Notes: a model not told the origin generated them from the letters alone. DNA of 64,000 nt from a bacterium (GCA_905221345.1 CAJNCW010000002.1:186001-250000); one strand, 5' to 3'. Positions 40,498 to 50,263 are shown, numbered from the stretch's first letter. A program made the numbers and translations.

Positions 40498-41229
40498 TTA
40501 CATGCTAAGTCCGCCATCAACAGCGAGAACTTGTCCAGTCAAATAGTCCTGTCCAGCCAGGAACACTGTAGCATCTGCGATATGTTCTGCTTGACCAAAA
40601 TGTTTCATTGGGATTTGAGCCAATGTCGCTTCCTTGACCTTATCAGACAAAACAGCAGTCATATCTGACTCGATCATCCCTGGTGCAAGAGCATTTACGC
40701 GTACATTGCGATTGGCAACTTCACGTGCTACTGACTTGGTAAAACCAATCAAACCTGCTTTAGAAGCTGCATAGTTGGCTTGTCCGATATTTCCCATCAA
40801 ACCGACCACACTAGACATGTTGATGATCGCACCTTCACGTGCCTTGATCATCTGTTTCAAGACTGCTTGCGTCATGTTGAAGGCACCTGTCAAGTTGATC
40901 TTAATCACTTTTTCAAAGTCTTCTTCGGTCATCTTGAGCATAAGCGTATCTTGAGTGATCCCAGCATTGTTGACCAAAACATCAACAGAACCGAGTTCTG
41001 CAATCGCTTGATCTACCATACGCTTGGCATCTGCAAAGTCTGAAACATCACCTGAGATCGGTACTACTTTGACGCCGTAGTTTGAAAACTCAGCCAGCAA
41101 TTCTTCTGAGATTGCTCCGCGACTATTCAAAACTACATTAGCGCCTAGTTGGGCAAATTTGTGAGCAATGGCAAGTCCGATACCACGACTTGAACCTGTT
41201 ACAAAGACATTTTTGTTTGTAAGTTGCAT
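40498..41229 (-). CDS. fabG: 3-oxoacyl-ACP reductase
   Basis: NADPH-dependent short-chain dehydrogenase, 243 aa. The cofactor loop VTGSSRGIGLAIA, the NNAG motif and the catalytic Ser...YAASKAGLIGFTKS (Tyr-x-x-x-Lys) are all present. It ends with LTGQVLAVDGGLSM, the usual FabG close. A 45-bp gap separates it from fabD. Confidence 0.97.
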   Translation of the reverse strand: MQLTNKNVFVTGSSRGIGLAIAHKFAQLGANVVLNSRGAISEELLAEFSNYGVKVVPISGDVSDFADAKRMVDQAIAELGSVDVLVNNAGITQDTLMLKMTEEDFEKVIKINLTGAFNMTQAVLKQMIKAREGAIINMSSVVGLMGNIGQANYAASKAGLIGFTKSVAREVANRNVRVNALAPGMIESDMTAVLSDKVKEATLAQIPMKHFGQAEHIADATVFLAGQDYLTGQVLAVDGGLSM

Positions 41230-41274
41230 TCTATCTCTCCTGTTTCCTGTTGTATTTTGTGGGAGAAGGGATCA

Positions 41275-42195
41275 TTAGTTTCCTAACAAAGCATCCAAGC
41301 TTGCTTGGTCTTCAACGTTAGCTAGCTTAGCTGTTTTATCGATTTTTTTGACAAAGCCTGATAGGACCTTACCAGGACCAATTTCAATAAAGTTGGTTAC
41401 CCCAGCATCCTGCATCACAGCAATACTTTCATAAAAACGAACAGGTTCTTTGACCTGACGCGTCAAAAGCTCTTGGATTCGATCTTTTTCCATAACAGCA
41501 GCTTCCGTATTGCCAACTAGTGGGCAAGTAAAATCAGAGAAACTCACTCCCTCAAGAGCTCCAGCTAGTTGCTGACTGGCTGGCTCAAGAAGGGCTGTAT
41601 GGAAAGGACCAGATACATTTAAAGGAATCAATCGTTTTGCTCCTGCTTCCTGCAAGAGTTCAACTGCGCGGTCAACCGCAGCCACCTCACCACCGATAAC
41701 GATTTGGTTTGGGGTGTTGTAGTTGGCTGGAGTCACTACTCCAACTTTAGAGGCTGTTTCACAAGCTTCCTCAATCACTTCAACTGGAGTATTAAGAACA
41801 GCAACCATCTTTCCAGAGCCTGCAGGTGCAGCTTCTTCCATATAAGCACCACGCTTAGCAACCAAGGCAACTGCATCCTCAAAGTCCAAGGCACCACTTG
41901 CTACAAGAGCAGAATATTCCCCAAGAGACAATCCTGCTACCATATCTGGCTGGTAGCCCTTTTCTTTCAATAGTCGGTAAATAGCAACCGAAGTCGCTAA
42001 AATAGCTGGTTGCGTATAGCGAGTCTGGTTTAACTTTGTTTCTTCCTTATCAATCAAGTCACGAAGGTCATAGCCCAGTACTTGACTGGCTTGGTCAATT
42101 GTTTCCTTGACGATAGGGTAGCGATCATAGAGATCACGCCCCATTCCTAGATACTGAGCACCTTGACCTGCAAATAGAAAGGCTGTTTTAGTCAT
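41275..42195 (-). CDS. fabD: Malonyl-CoA:ACP transacylase
   Basis: Loads malonyl groups onto ACP, 306 aa. The start TAFLFAGQGAQYLGMG, the nucleophile elbow VAGLSLGEYSALVASG (Ser) and the catalytic His in VSGPFHTALLEPA are intact. It overlaps fabK by eight bases, so the two are coupled. Confidence 0.96.
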   Translation of the reverse strand: MTKTAFLFAGQGAQYLGMGRDLYDRYPIVKETIDQASQVLGYDLRDLIDKEETKLNQTRYTQPAILATSVAIYRLLKEKGYQPDMVAGLSLGEYSALVASGALDFEDAVALVAKRGAYMEEAAPAGSGKMVAVLNTPVEVIEEACETASKVGVVTPANYNTPNQIVIGGEVAAVDRAVELLQEAGAKRLIPLNVSGPFHTALLEPASQQLAGALEGVSFSDFTCPLVGNTEAAVMEKDRIQELLTRQVKEPVRFYESIAVMQDAGVTNFIEIGPGKVLSGFVKKIDKTAKLANVEDQASLDALLGN

Positions 42196-43162
42196 TTCTT
42201 ACAACTCCTGCCCAACGAGAGGCTTCTTCTTGAATTTTTTTGGCTGCGCCATAGTATAGATCTTTTAGGATTTCTTCGACAGTTTCCTCTTTAGAAACCA
42301 AACCAGCGATCTGACCTGCCATGACAGATCCACCTTCTACATCTCCATGAACAACAGCTTTAGCAAGAGCACCAGCTCCCATTTGTTCAAAGATTTCTAA
42401 ATCTGGATTTTCTTGTTTAAAGGCATCTTTTTCAGCCTGCTCAAAGTCACGTGTCAACTGGTTTTTAATGGCACGAACAGCATGTCCAAAGTGTTGAGCT
42501 GAAATAGTCGTATCGATATCACGCGCTTTTAAGATTTTTTCCTTGTATTTTGGATGAGCGTTAGATTCCTTAGCTACTACGAAACGCGTACCAACTTGAA
42601 CGGCCTCAGCACCAAGCATAAAGCCTGCAGCGACACCCTCACCGTCCGCAATTCCTCCAGCTGCAATAACTGGAATTGAAACAGCTGCAGCAACTTGGCG
42701 AACCAGGGTCATAGTTGTTAATTTACCAATGTGTCCACCGGCTTCCATTCCCTCTGCAATAACTGCATCTGCACCGATTTTTTCCATGCGTTTTGCCAAA
42801 GCAACACTAGGAACAACAGGAATAACTGTAATGCCTGCATCATGGAAACGAGCCATGTACTTGCTTGGATTGCCCGCACCAGTTGTAACCACCTTGACCC
42901 CTTCTTCAATCACGAGATCAACGATGTCTTCTACAAAAGGGGACAAGAGCATGATGTTGACACCAAAAGGTTTGTCCGTAAGTGATTTGATTTTATCGAT
43001 ATTAGCCTTTACGACCTCTTTAGGTGCATTCCCACCACCGATGATCCCTAGACCACCAGCTTTTGATACTGCACCAGCCAAGTCACCATCCGCAACCCAG
43101 GCCATTCCTCCTTGAAAAATAGGATAATCAATGTTCAATAATTCTGTAATACGTGTTTTCAT
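42188..43162 (-). CDS. fabK: Enoyl-ACP reductase II (FMN-dependent)
   Basis: Flavoprotein that performs the last step of each elongation cycle, 324 aa. The nitronate-monooxygenase-like TIM barrel shows PIFQGGMAWVADGDLAGAVS, AEGMEAGGHIG and IAAGGIADGEGVAAGFMLGA (FMN phosphate). FabK replaces FabI in this group and is why such species resist triclosan. A FabT-like site lies in the 117-bp gap upstream, and the gene overlaps fabD. Confidence 0.95.
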   Translation of the reverse strand: MKTRITELLNIDYPIFQGGMAWVADGDLAGAVSKAGGLGIIGGGNAPKEVVKANIDKIKSLTDKPFGVNIMLLSPFVEDIVDLVIEEGVKVVTTGAGNPSKYMARFHDAGITVIPVVPSVALAKRMEKIGADAVIAEGMEAGGHIGKLTTMTLVRQVAAAVSIPVIAAGGIADGEGVAAGFMLGAEAVQVGTRFVVAKESNAHPKYKEKILKARDIDTTISAQHFGHAVRAIKNQLTRDFEQAEKDAFKQENPDLEIFEQMGAGALAKAVVHGDVEGGSVMAGQIAGLVSKEETVEEILKDLYYGAAKKIQEEASRWAGVVRND

Positions 43163-43209
43163 AGTGCCTCCATCATTCCTTGCTTACGTAATAGTTCGAT
43201 GAGTTTATC

Positions 43210-43225
43210 ATTTGAGTCTCAAACT
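43210..43225 (-). promoter_or_regulatory. Probable FabT operator upstream of fabK
   Basis: ATTTGAGTCTCAAACT is a near-perfect palindrome (TTTGA-gtc-TCAAA) between acpP and fabK. It matches the ATTTGA-N3-TCAAAT-type site used by pneumococcal FabT, which is reported to bind in front of fabT and fabK. Confidence 0.7.
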
Positions 43226-43279
43226 ATTACCTAAACAAGAGGGAGCGGGTTTCCCCTACTCCTTCTAGTAATATGTTAA

Positions 43280-43504
43280 TTATTTTGTTTGCTCTTCAAC
43301 GTAGGCAACTAAGTCACCAACTGTTTTCAAGTTATCTTCTGCTTCGATTTGGATATCGAAAGCATCTTCGATTTCAGAGATTACTTGGAACAAGTCCAAT
43401 GAATCTGCATCCAAATCATCAAAAGTAGATTCAAGTGTTACTTCTGATGCGTCTTTCCCAAGTTCTTCAACGATAATTTCTTGTACTTTTTCAAATACTG
43501 CCAT
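43280..43504 (-). CDS. acpP: Acyl carrier protein
   Basis: Fatty-acid synthesis carrier, 74 aa. The phosphopantetheine Ser is in [19 protein letters not shown]. The common motif is DSLD followed by a Met/Leu-Val; Leu-Phe-Gln here is a streptococcal variant. The protein is very acidic, as expected. It lies between fabH (58 bp upstream) and fabK, with a good GGACTCC ribosome binding site complement (minus-strand AGGAGTCC). Confidence 0.95.
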   Translation of the reverse strand: MAVFEKVQEIIVEELGKDASEVTLESTFDDLDADSLDLFQVISEIEDAFDIQIEAEDNLKTVGDLVAYVEEQTK

Positions 43505-43561
43505 GATAGGACTCCTTTAAAATATAAAAAATTTATAACTATGTGTTTACCACATGATTAC

Positions 43562-44536
43562 CTAGATTGTGAGAATGAGTGTGCCCCATGTCAAACCTCC
43601 GCCGAAGCCTGATAGGAGAATAGTCTGGCTACCATCTAAACGAATCTTGCCATTCTCCACACACTCTGAGAGCAAAATCGGGATGCTTGCAGCACTGGTA
43701 TTTCCATACTCCATCATATTGGCAGGAAGCTTGTCTCGGTCTACACCGATTTTCTTAGCCATCTTATCCAAAATGCGGATATTTGCCTGATGAAGCAAGA
43801 GATAATCCAGTTCCGATGCTGCGATTGGACCATTTTCAATAGTTTCTTTGATCGATCTAGCAACATCTCGATTTGCAAAATCAAAAACTGCTCGTCCATC
43901 CATCTTCAAAAAAGCAGGAACTGCCTCTTGATCTGAGAAAGGAGAAGCCAAAGCCGTTTGGCCATAGGTCAAACACTCGCTCCGAGAGCCATCCGTATAG
44001 AGACTTTCCACAAGGAAGTGCCGTGTTTCGCTCGTTTCCAAGAGAACCCCACCTGCACCATCTCCAAAGAGAACAGCTGTCGAACGATCTGACCAATCAA
44101 CTGCCTTGGATAAGGTCTCAGCCCCGATAACAATCCCTATTTTGAACTGTCCAGAGCTTAAAAACTTTTCAGCAGTTGAGAGAGCGAATACAAAGCCACT
44201 GCAAGCTGCCGTCAAATCAAAGGCGAAAGCTCCATGCGCCCCAATACTTGCCTGAACTCGAGCCGCCGTAGAAGGCATCATCGAGTCTGGAGTAATCGTC
44301 GCTACAATGATAAAATCAATCTGATCCGCTGTTAAGCTCCCTTTAGCTAGCAAACTCTTAGCAACTTCTGTCGCCAAATCACTCGTTGACTCCGTTTTTG
44401 AAATATGTCTCTGTTTAATTCCTGTCCGACTTGAAATCCACTCATCGCTTGTATCCATGATTTGGGCCAAGTCTTGATTAGTGACCACTTGCTCTGGAAC
44501 ATAATGAGCAACCTGGCTTATTTTTGCAAAAGCCAT
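43562..44536 (-). CDS. fabH: 3-oxoacyl-ACP synthase III
   Basis: Initiating condensing enzyme that joins acetyl-CoA with malonyl-ACP, 324 aa. The catalytic triad is visible: Cys in [14 protein letters not shown], His in LLHQANIRI and Asn in [10 protein letters not shown]. The FabH-specific start [21 protein letters not shown] is present in two conserved halves. The start overlaps the fabT stop by one base (TAATG). Confidence 0.96.
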   Translation of the reverse strand: MAFAKISQVAHYVPEQVVTNQDLAQIMDTSDEWISSRTGIKQRHISKTESTSDLATEVAKSLLAKGSLTADQIDFIIVATITPDSMMPSTAARVQASIGAHGAFAFDLTAACSGFVFALSTAEKFLSSGQFKIGIVIGAETLSKAVDWSDRSTAVLFGDGAGGVLLETSETRHFLVESLYTDGSRSECLTYGQTALASPFSDQEAVPAFLKMDGRAVFDFANRDVARSIKETIENGPIAASELDYLLLHQANIRILDKMAKKIGVDRDKLPANMMEYGNTSAASIPILLSECVENGKIRLDGSQTILLSGFGGGLTWGTLILTI

Positions 44537-44970
44537 TATTTCAAATCCTCCAAAAATTGATAAAGGTTAGTCAAGCCCCTGCCCATCACTTCTATTTCTT
44601 CAGAACTCATACCATCGATAATTTTCTCGACCATGGCCTTGTGGAAACGTTTATGAAGGCGGTGAACCAAACGACCTTTCTTTGTCAAATGCAGGTAGAC
44701 CACACGACGATCCTGATCAGAACGAATGCGCTCAACATAACCTTTTCTTTCGAGATTATTCAAGCTGGTCGTAACAGTTCCAAGAGTGACCATCAGTTCT
44801 TTAGAAACCTTACTTGGTGTCGCCTCTGGGAACTTGCCAATCACATCAATCGTGTGCATTTCTTTGATGGAGATGTCTTTGAAACGACTACCTCGTAAGC
44901 TAACCTCCTCAATCACAAGGACATTATTAAAAATAGATGTTAAATACTCATTCACTTGTTGGTAGTCCAA
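44536..44970 (-). CDS. fabT: MarR-family fatty-acid synthesis repressor FabT
   Basis: Represses the fab cluster when long-chain acyl-ACP accumulates, 144 aa. The winged helix shows [21 protein letters not shown] followed by the wing [16 protein letters not shown], both standard MarR features. It lies upstream of fabH and is expected to control itself. A TTGCAC-17-TATACT promoter with TTTGA-type repeats lies just upstream. Confidence 0.94.
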   Translation of the reverse strand: MDYQQVNEYLTSIFNNVLVIEEVSLRGSRFKDISIKEMHTIDVIGKFPEATPSKVSKELMVTLGTVTTSLNNLERKGYVERIRSDQDRRVVYLHLTKKGRLVHRLHKRFHKAMVEKIIDGMSSEEIEVMGRGLTNLYQFLEDLK

Positions 44971-45011
44971 AGCATTCCCTCCTTCTCAAAAAAACTTTTG
45001 CATTCAAAACA

Positions 45012-45052
45012 TTTGACACAAAAAGTATATCAAACTTCAAAGAATTGTGCAA
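45012..45052 (-). promoter_or_regulatory. fabT promoter with candidate FabT site
   Basis: Minus-strand -35 TTGCAC (45052-45047), 17-bp spacer, -10 TATACT (45029-45024). TTTGA motifs overlap the spacer and -10, and an inverted TTTGA...TCAAA pair spans 45012-45034. This is consistent with autoregulation, but the dyad is looser than that at fabK. Confidence 0.65.
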
Positions 45053-45060
45053 GTATTTTT

Positions 45061-45846
45061 TTATTTTCCTGAAAATTTTGGTCGTCTTCTTTCAGAATGA
45101 GCTCGGACTCCTTCTTTAAAATCTTCAGTTAAAGATAAAGATTCTTGCAACTTTAATTCCAATTCAGCATAATTCTGCCAATCCTTAAATTGGCTTTCCC
45201 AAACCAACTTTTTAATGGCTGCGTATGAGTTTGCTGAGCCTCGTCTTAATTTCTTCAGAACTTGTTCTCTAGTTTTTTCTAATTTATCAGCTTCGCAGAC
45301 ACGGTATACCACGCCCCATTCCAGTGCTTTTTCCGCAGTCAAAGCTTCTCCCGTCATGGCAAGTTGCGCAGCCCGTGTTACCCCTATACTACGACTCAAG
45401 AGATGAATCCCACCAGCGTCCGGCGCCAATCCCACTCCAACAAAGGCTTGGATGAATTTTGCCTTATCAGTCGCCAAACAAAAATCGACTGCCACTGCCA
45501 TATTGGCTGCAGCGCCAGCAACTGCTCCATCTACCTCCATCAAAACAGGTTTAGGGATCTGCTTAATTTTATAGGAGATTGTATTGACTAATTCTGCAAT
45601 CTTATTCAAAGAAGGAATGTCATCCTCATCCACTGCACGCTTCATCTCAACCAAGTCTCCCCCAACTGAAAAGACCTTCCCATTAGCGTTAATCAAAATG
45701 AATTGAACAGCTTGATCCTGCTCTGCTAGGGTTAAAGCTTCTAAAATCTCCTCACACATTGGTATATGGAAACCATTTGCCACTTCGGGACGATTCAAAG
45801 TAATGATAGCAAGATCATCTACGATCTGATACAAGATATGATTCAT
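45061..45846 (-). CDS. fabM: trans-2-decenoyl-ACP isomerase (FabM)
   Basis: Crotonase-fold enzyme that converts trans-2- to cis-3-decenoyl-ACP and so directs carbon into unsaturated fatty acids, 261 aa. The oxyanion-hole segments are [17 protein letters not shown] and [17 protein letters not shown]. Its position next to fabT at the head of the fab cluster identifies FabM rather than a catabolic enoyl-CoA hydratase. No terminator separates it from the fabT promoter region. Confidence 0.9.
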   Translation of the reverse strand: MNHILYQIVDDLAIITLNRPEVANGFHIPMCEEILEALTLAEQDQAVQFILINANGKVFSVGGDLVEMKRAVDEDDIPSLNKIAELVNTISYKIKQIPKPVLMEVDGAVAGAAANMAVAVDFCLATDKAKFIQAFVGVGLAPDAGGIHLLSRSIGVTRAAQLAMTGEALTAEKALEWGVVYRVCEADKLEKTREQVLKKLRRGSANSYAAIKKLVWESQFKDWQNYAELELKLQESLSLTEDFKEGVRAHSERRRPKFSGK

Positions 45847-45990
45847 AGCTTCTCCTTTTATAAGGTGATAAAATTATTTCATTGCCAAAGTATACCTTTT
45901 TTTAGATAAAGAGGCAAGAGAAAACCAATCGAAAGTGTCTCGGCTGATCAAAACGCTCACTTTATCCTAAAGACTATACTATTTTCTTCA

Positions 45991-46042
45991 TTGAAAAAAG
46001 CCCCTCTTTCTGCTATAATCGTATAAAATACTTACTTGAGGA
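45991..46042 (+). promoter_or_regulatory. lysC promoter
   Basis: -35 TTGAAA (45991-45996), 17-bp spacer, extended -10 TGCTATAAT with TATAAT at 46014-46019. A GAGGAG ribosome binding site follows near 46037. No lysine riboswitch is seen in the short leader. Confidence 0.85.
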
Positions 46043-46048
46043 GTCCCT

Positions 46049-47413
46049 ATGAAGGTTGTAAAATTTGGCGGAAGCTCTCTTGCCTCTGCTAGTCAGTTAG
46101 AAAAAGTTTTAAACATCGTTAAAAGCGATAAAGAGCGCCGTTTTGTGGTCGTTTCTGCACCCGGAAAACGCAATGCTGATGATACCAAGGTTACCGACGC
46201 TTTGATCAAATACTATCGTGACTATGTAGCGGGAAATGATATCAGCAAGAGCCAAAACTGGATCATCGATCGCTATGCGGCTATGGTGAGCGAACTAGGC
46301 TTAAAACCATCAGTTCTAGAAAAAATTTCTAAAAGCATCCGTGCCTTAGCGACTCTTCCTATTGAAGAAAATGACTTTCTCTATGACACCTTCCTAGCGG
46401 CTGGAGAAAACAACAATGCCAAACTTATCGCAGCTTACTTTAACCAAAACGGCATCGATGCGCGCTATGTTCATCCAAGAGAAGCGGGAATTATCGTAAC
46501 AAGCGAACCTGGAAATGCTCGCATCATTCCATCTAGCTATGACAAGATTGAAGGCTTGGCTGATAGCAACGAAGTCCTTGTTATTCCTGGTTTCTTTGGG
46601 GTCACTAAGGAAAATCAAATCTGTACCTTCTCCCGTGGTGGATCCGATATAACAGGTTCCATCATCGCTGCAGGTGTTAAGGCTGACCTTTATGAAAACT
46701 TTACAGATGTCGATGGTATCTTTGCTGCCCATCCAGGTATCATTCACCAGCCTCATTCTATCCCTGAATTGACCTACCGTGAAATGCGTGAGTTGGCTTA
46801 CGCTGGATTTTCAGTCCTTCATGATGAAGCCCTCCTTCCTGCCTACCGAGGAAAAATCCCTCTTGTCATCAAGAATACCAACAACCCTGACCATCCGGGT
46901 ACTCGTATCGTTCTGAAACACAGTAGTGATAAATTCCCCGTCGTTGGAATCGCTGGTGATTCTGGCTTTGTCAGCATCAACATGTCGAAATACCTCATGA
47001 ACCGTGAAGTTGGATTTGGTCGCAAGGTTCTGCAAATCCTTGAAGATCTTAACATCGGTTGGGAGCACATGCCAACTGGTATCGATGATCTTTCAATCAT
47101 CCTCCGTTCCCGCGAATTGACTCCTATCAAGGAAGAAGAAATTCTGCGTCAACTCGTTCAAAAGGCTGAAGTGGACCATGCTGAAATCGAACATGACCTT
47201 TCCATCATTATGATTGTCGGAGAAAAAATGAAGAGTCACATCGGTGTAACAGCTACAGCGACACGTGCTTTGTCTGAGAATAAAATCAACATCCAGATGA
47301 TGTCCCAAGGTTCAAGTGAAGTTTCCATCATGTTTGTTGTCAATAAAGACCAAGAAAAGGCAGCTATCAAGGCTCTCTACCATGCCTTTTTCGATGAAAG
47401 TAAGGAAGACTAA
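46049..47413 (+). CDS. lysC: Aspartate kinase
   Basis: First step of the aspartate family pathway (lysine, threonine, methionine), 454 aa. The kinase core begins KVVKFGGSSLASA and has the FSRGGSDITGS and FTDVDGIFAAHP motifs. Two C-terminal ACT domains (SIIMIVGEKMKSHIGVTATA and following) are sites for feedback control by amino acids. It is a monofunctional enzyme with no homoserine dehydrogenase domain. The next gene follows after two bases. Confidence 0.93.
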   Translation: MKVVKFGGSSLASASQLEKVLNIVKSDKERRFVVVSAPGKRNADDTKVTDALIKYYRDYVAGNDISKSQNWIIDRYAAMVSELGLKPSVLEKISKSIRALATLPIEENDFLYDTFLAAGENNNAKLIAAYFNQNGIDARYVHPREAGIIVTSEPGNARIIPSSYDKIEGLADSNEVLVIPGFFGVTKENQICTFSRGGSDITGSIIAAGVKADLYENFTDVDGIFAAHPGIIHQPHSIPELTYREMRELAYAGFSVLHDEALLPAYRGKIPLVIKNTNNPDHPGTRIVLKHSSDKFPVVGIAGDSGFVSINMSKYLMNREVGFGRKVLQILEDLNIGWEHMPTGIDDLSIILRSRELTPIKEEEILRQLVQKAEVDHAEIEHDLSIIMIVGEKMKSHIGVTATATRALSENKINIQMMSQGSSEVSIMFVVNKDQEKAAIKALYHAFFDESKED

Positions 47414-47415
47414 TC

Positions 47416-47787
47416 ATGGCCCAATCTCTCAATAAAGTCATTGACCTCCAAACCACTGGAACGTCTTACCTCTCTATCTCTGGAAAAGTTGGAAAATTTC
47501 TAGTCGGGGACCAAGCCTTGGAGTTTTATCCCGATGTCAATGTCGAACAATATATCCAGATTCCCTGGTCCAGCATTCAGCAAATCGGAGCCAACGTAAG
47601 TGGCCGCAAAATCAGCCGCCACTTTGAAGTCTTCACCGATCAAGGTAAATTTCTCTTTGCCTCAAAAGACTCTGGGGCTATCCTCAAAATCGCTCGGGAA
47701 AAATTAGGAAACGACAAGGTCGTGAAACTTCCGACTCTGCTCCAGACCATTGGACAAAAATTTAAAAATCTATTTGCAAAAAAGTAG
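47416..47787 (+). CDS. DUF956 (ManO-like) family protein
   Basis: A 123-aa protein of the DUF956 family, recognised by TGTSYLSISGKVGKFLVGD and the PWSSIQQIGANVSGRKISRHF core. DUF956 genes are usually found next to mannose-type PTS operons; here it instead follows lysC with a two-base gap. The function is unknown to me. The serS promoter -35 lies within its last codons. Confidence 0.75.
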   Translation: MAQSLNKVIDLQTTGTSYLSISGKVGKFLVGDQALEFYPDVNVEQYIQIPWSSIQQIGANVSGRKISRHFEVFTDQGKFLFASKDSGAILKIAREKLGNDKVVKLPTLLQTIGQKFKNLFAKK

Positions 47788-47802
47788 AAACTTTAGTATA
47801 AT
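47774..47802 (+). promoter_or_regulatory. serS leader promoter
   Basis: -35 TTGCAA (47774-47779) inside the end of the DUF956 gene, 17-bp spacer, consensus -10 TATAAT (47797-47802). Confidence 0.85.
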
Positions 47803-47804
47803 CA

Positions 47805-47986
47805 TAGCAACGGATAAGTAAGTTATCCTCTTCTTTCAGAAAGTCTGCGGGTGCTGCGAGCAGATAGAGGAGATAAGTGAAATTCTACCGTTATCAACAA
47901 TTAAATACAGAATCAAGTGCACACCTGTGAAGTTGGATGGAACCGTGGCCCTGCCACTCCAACGCTTTGTTAGGTGTGCTTTTTTC
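47805..47986 (+). promoter_or_regulatory. T-box leader of serS (tRNA-Ser responsive)
   Basis: About 180 nt of leader with T-box hallmarks. A long Stem I begins near 47808 and its 3' side ends GTGAAATTCTACCG, placing a UCU (Ser) triplet followed by A in the specifier loop. The antiterminator carries the T-box bulge TGGAACC between paired arms GTTGGA/TCCAAC and GTGG/CCAC (47931-47964). A terminator GCACACCT/AGGTGTGC (47919-47926 with 47972-47979) ends in six T. Uncharged tRNA-Ser should favour read-through into serS. Confidence 0.88.
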
Positions 47987-48000
47987 ATAAAGGAGTTCTT

Positions 48001-49275
48001 ATGTTAGATATCAAACGTATTCGTACAGACTTTGATGCTGTCGCTGAAAAACTAGCTACACGTGGTGTAGATGCTGCTATCCTTAACGAAATGAAAGAAA
48101 TCGACGCTAAACGTCGTGACATCTTGGTCAAGGTTGAAAATCTCAAGGCAGAACGTAACACAGTTTCTGCAGAGATTGCTCAAGCCAAGCGCAATAAAGA
48201 AAATGCTGATGACAAGATCGCTGCAATGCAAGCTCTCTCTGCTGAAGTAAAATCTCTCGATGCTGAATTGGCAGAAATCGATGCTAAATTGACAGAATTT
48301 ACCACTACTCTTCCAAACATCCCTGCCGACAGCGTTCCTGTTGGAGCTGATGAAGATGACAATGTGGAAGTCCGTCGTTGGGGGACTCCACGCGAGTTTG
48401 ACTTTGAACCAAAAGCTCACTGGGATCTTGGGGAAGACCTCGGTATCCTTGACTGGGAACGTGGTGGAAAAGTGACGGGTGCTCGTTTCCTCTTCTATAA
48501 AGGACTTGGGGCTCGTTTGGAACGTGCTATCTACAACTTCATGTTGGATGAGCATGGTAAAGAGGGCTATACGGAAGTTATCACACCTTACATGGTCAAC
48601 CATGATTCTATGTTTGGTACTGGTCAATATCCAAAATTCAAGGAAGATACCTTTGAATTGAGTGACACCAACTATGTCCTCATCCCTACAGCTGAAGTGC
48701 CTCTTACAAACTACTACCGTGATGAAATCCTTGACGGTAAAGACCTACCAATCTACTTCACAGCTATGAGCCCATCATTCCGTTCTGAAGCGGGTTCTGC
48801 TGGTCGCGATACTCGCGGCTTGATTCGTCTGCACCAATTCCACAAGGTTGAAATGGTCAAATTTGCCAAACCAGAAGAATCTTACGAAGAATTGGAAAAA
48901 ATGACAGCCAACGCTGAAAACATCCTTCAAAAACTCAACCTTCCATACCGTGTCGTTGCCCTCTCTACTGGGGACATGGGATTCTCAGCTGCTAAGACTT
49001 ATGACTTGGAAGTTTGGATTCCAGCCCAAAATACCTACCGTGAAATCTCAAGCTGTTCAAATACAGAAGATTTCCAAGCCCGTCGTGCTCAAATTCGTTA
49101 CCGTGATGAAGCAGACGGCAAGGTGAAATTACTTCACACTTTGAACGGTTCTGGACTTGCAGTTGGACGTACGGTGGCTGCTATTCTTGAAAACTACCAA
49201 AACGCTGATGGTTCTGTAACTATTCCAGAAGCACTTCGTCCATACATGGGTGGAGCTGAAGTTATCAAACCATAA
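48001..49275 (+). CDS. serS: Seryl-tRNA synthetase
   Basis: Class II synthetase charging tRNA-Ser, 424 aa from the ATG at 48001 ([16 protein letters not shown]), which follows AAAGGAG. An in-frame ATG at 47974 lies in the terminator arm of the T-box and is rejected. The N-terminal coiled-coil tRNA arm spans about 30-105. Motif 2 is [20 protein letters not shown] and motif 3 is [16 protein letters not shown]. Expression is controlled by the upstream T-box. Confidence 0.97.
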   Translation: MLDIKRIRTDFDAVAEKLATRGVDAAILNEMKEIDAKRRDILVKVENLKAERNTVSAEIAQAKRNKENADDKIAAMQALSAEVKSLDAELAEIDAKLTEFTTTLPNIPADSVPVGADEDDNVEVRRWGTPREFDFEPKAHWDLGEDLGILDWERGGKVTGARFLFYKGLGARLERAIYNFMLDEHGKEGYTEVITPYMVNHDSMFGTGQYPKFKEDTFELSDTNYVLIPTAEVPLTNYYRDEILDGKDLPIYFTAMSPSFRSEAGSAGRDTRGLIRLHQFHKVEMVKFAKPEESYEELEKMTANAENILQKLNLPYRVVALSTGDMGFSAAKTYDLEVWIPAQNTYREISSCSNTEDFQARRAQIRYRDEADGKVKLLHTLNGSGLAVGRTVAAILENYQNADGSVTIPEALRPYMGGAEVIKP

Positions 49276-49280
49276 AAAAT

Positions 49281-49313
49281 AAGGCCTAGCTAGAAGATAG
49301 CTAGACCTTTTTT
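49281..49313. terminator. Bidirectional terminator between serS and the TDT gene
   Basis: Hairpin AAGGCCTAGCTA/TAGCTAGACCTT (one mismatch) with T-run on the plus strand. It lies between convergent genes and overlaps the end of the TDT coding region. Confidence 0.85.
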
Positions 49314-50200
49314 CGTAACCAAATCAGATAAGCACCCAATACAAAGAATAAAATACTTAAGCAAAGGAGGGTTTCCACAAACACTAGATAATCTAAGATA
49401 GGCAGTTTTACAATTCCTTGAGCCATTTTAAGCGATGTAGCTGTGATGATAGTTGGGAAGGTTAAGGCTGAGAAAGCTGGTTGAAAGCCTTGTTTTAAAA
49501 TATTGGGCAAGCGAGTTAAAACAAAGAAAAAGAAAGATTGAGACGCCAAAATCATGACGATTAAGAGCCATGTTGGCAAGCTTGCCCCTCCAACCCGAAC
49601 TAGTGAGGCCAAGAGTAGGGAAAAGGGAGCACAATAGATTCCTTCCTGTCCAAGCAAGGCTACTGGGAGTGGAGTTTTCTTTAAATCCCTATAAATAAGG
49701 GGATAAAGATAGAAGGTCAAGACAAAACCGAAACTCAAGGTCGCATAGGCAATTTCAACGATGCCTACCAGAGGATAGGTCAAGGCAGCTACTGCTATCC
49801 CCACATAGAGCACAGTCCAGCTAGGAGTCGCATTGACTCTCTTGCCTGGACAGGCAAATTTGATGGTAAAGTAAGTGATTAAAGCGAGGTCCAAGAGAAA
49901 GGAAAACCACCAGAGCCCTTGTGATATCAAAGGAAGATGAGGGAACAAACGAAAGACATAAGTCGATAAAATCATCCCAGCCATGGGAAAGGTAGCCATT
50001 CCAGATAAAAGAGGGGGCTTGGTCAATTCTTGCTTGGTTTCTTCCCAATTAAAAAGATGAACAACAAGAAAGAAAATCCACAACACTAGACCAGTCAGAC
50101 TCAATAAATGCGACAGAACAGGCAAAGTATCTGCAATCAGATTTCCTGCACCTGCTAAACCTAATAAACAGCCAGAAAATACTAAGGGGAGCTTTTTCAT
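49301..50200 (-). CDS. TDT-family transporter (tellurite-resistance/dicarboxylate type)
   Basis: A 299-aa membrane protein with about ten helices, resembling the TDT family (TehA, Mae1, SLAC1). I start at the ATG at 50200, eight bases after TTGGAGG; the upstream TTG at 50212 overlaps that ribosome binding site. Typical features are the glycine-rich first helix (FSGCLLGLAGAGNL) and paired helices with Phe/Leu pores. Substrate is unknown; C4-dicarboxylates or small anions are possible from family membership. It forms a single-gene transcript. Confidence 0.78.
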   Translation of the reverse strand: MKKLPLVFSGCLLGLAGAGNLIADTLPVLSHLLSLTGLVLWIFFLVVHLFNWEETKQELTKPPLLSGMATFPMAGMILSTYVFRLFPHLPLISQGLWWFSFLLDLALITYFTIKFACPGKRVNATPSWTVLYVGIAVAALTYPLVGIVEIAYATLSFGFVLTFYLYPLIYRDLKKTPLPVALLGQEGIYCAPFSLLLASLVRVGGASLPTWLLIVMILASQSFFFFVLTRLPNILKQGFQPAFSALTFPTIITATSLKMAQGIVKLPILDYLVFVETLLCLSILFFVLGAYLIWLRKKV

Positions 50201-50263
50201 CCGAGCCTCCAATAATCATGTTATTATTAGTATAGCATAAAAGCGCTTAAAATAGCATAGAAA

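Noticed and set aside
45847-46048. Possible lysine riboswitch before lysC
   Set aside because: The leader from the TATAAT at 46014-46019 to the ATG is only about 25 nt, too short for an L-box, and no aptamer blocks are seen upstream.
47805-47986. Folded leader considered as a tRNA or small RNA gene
   Set aside because: No CCA end or acceptor stem; the T-box bulge, specifier and terminator before serS explain the structure.
48052-48627. 191-codon open frame on the minus strand inside serS
   Set aside because: Antisense shadow of the well-conserved seryl-tRNA synthetase gene; low-complexity composition and no start signals.
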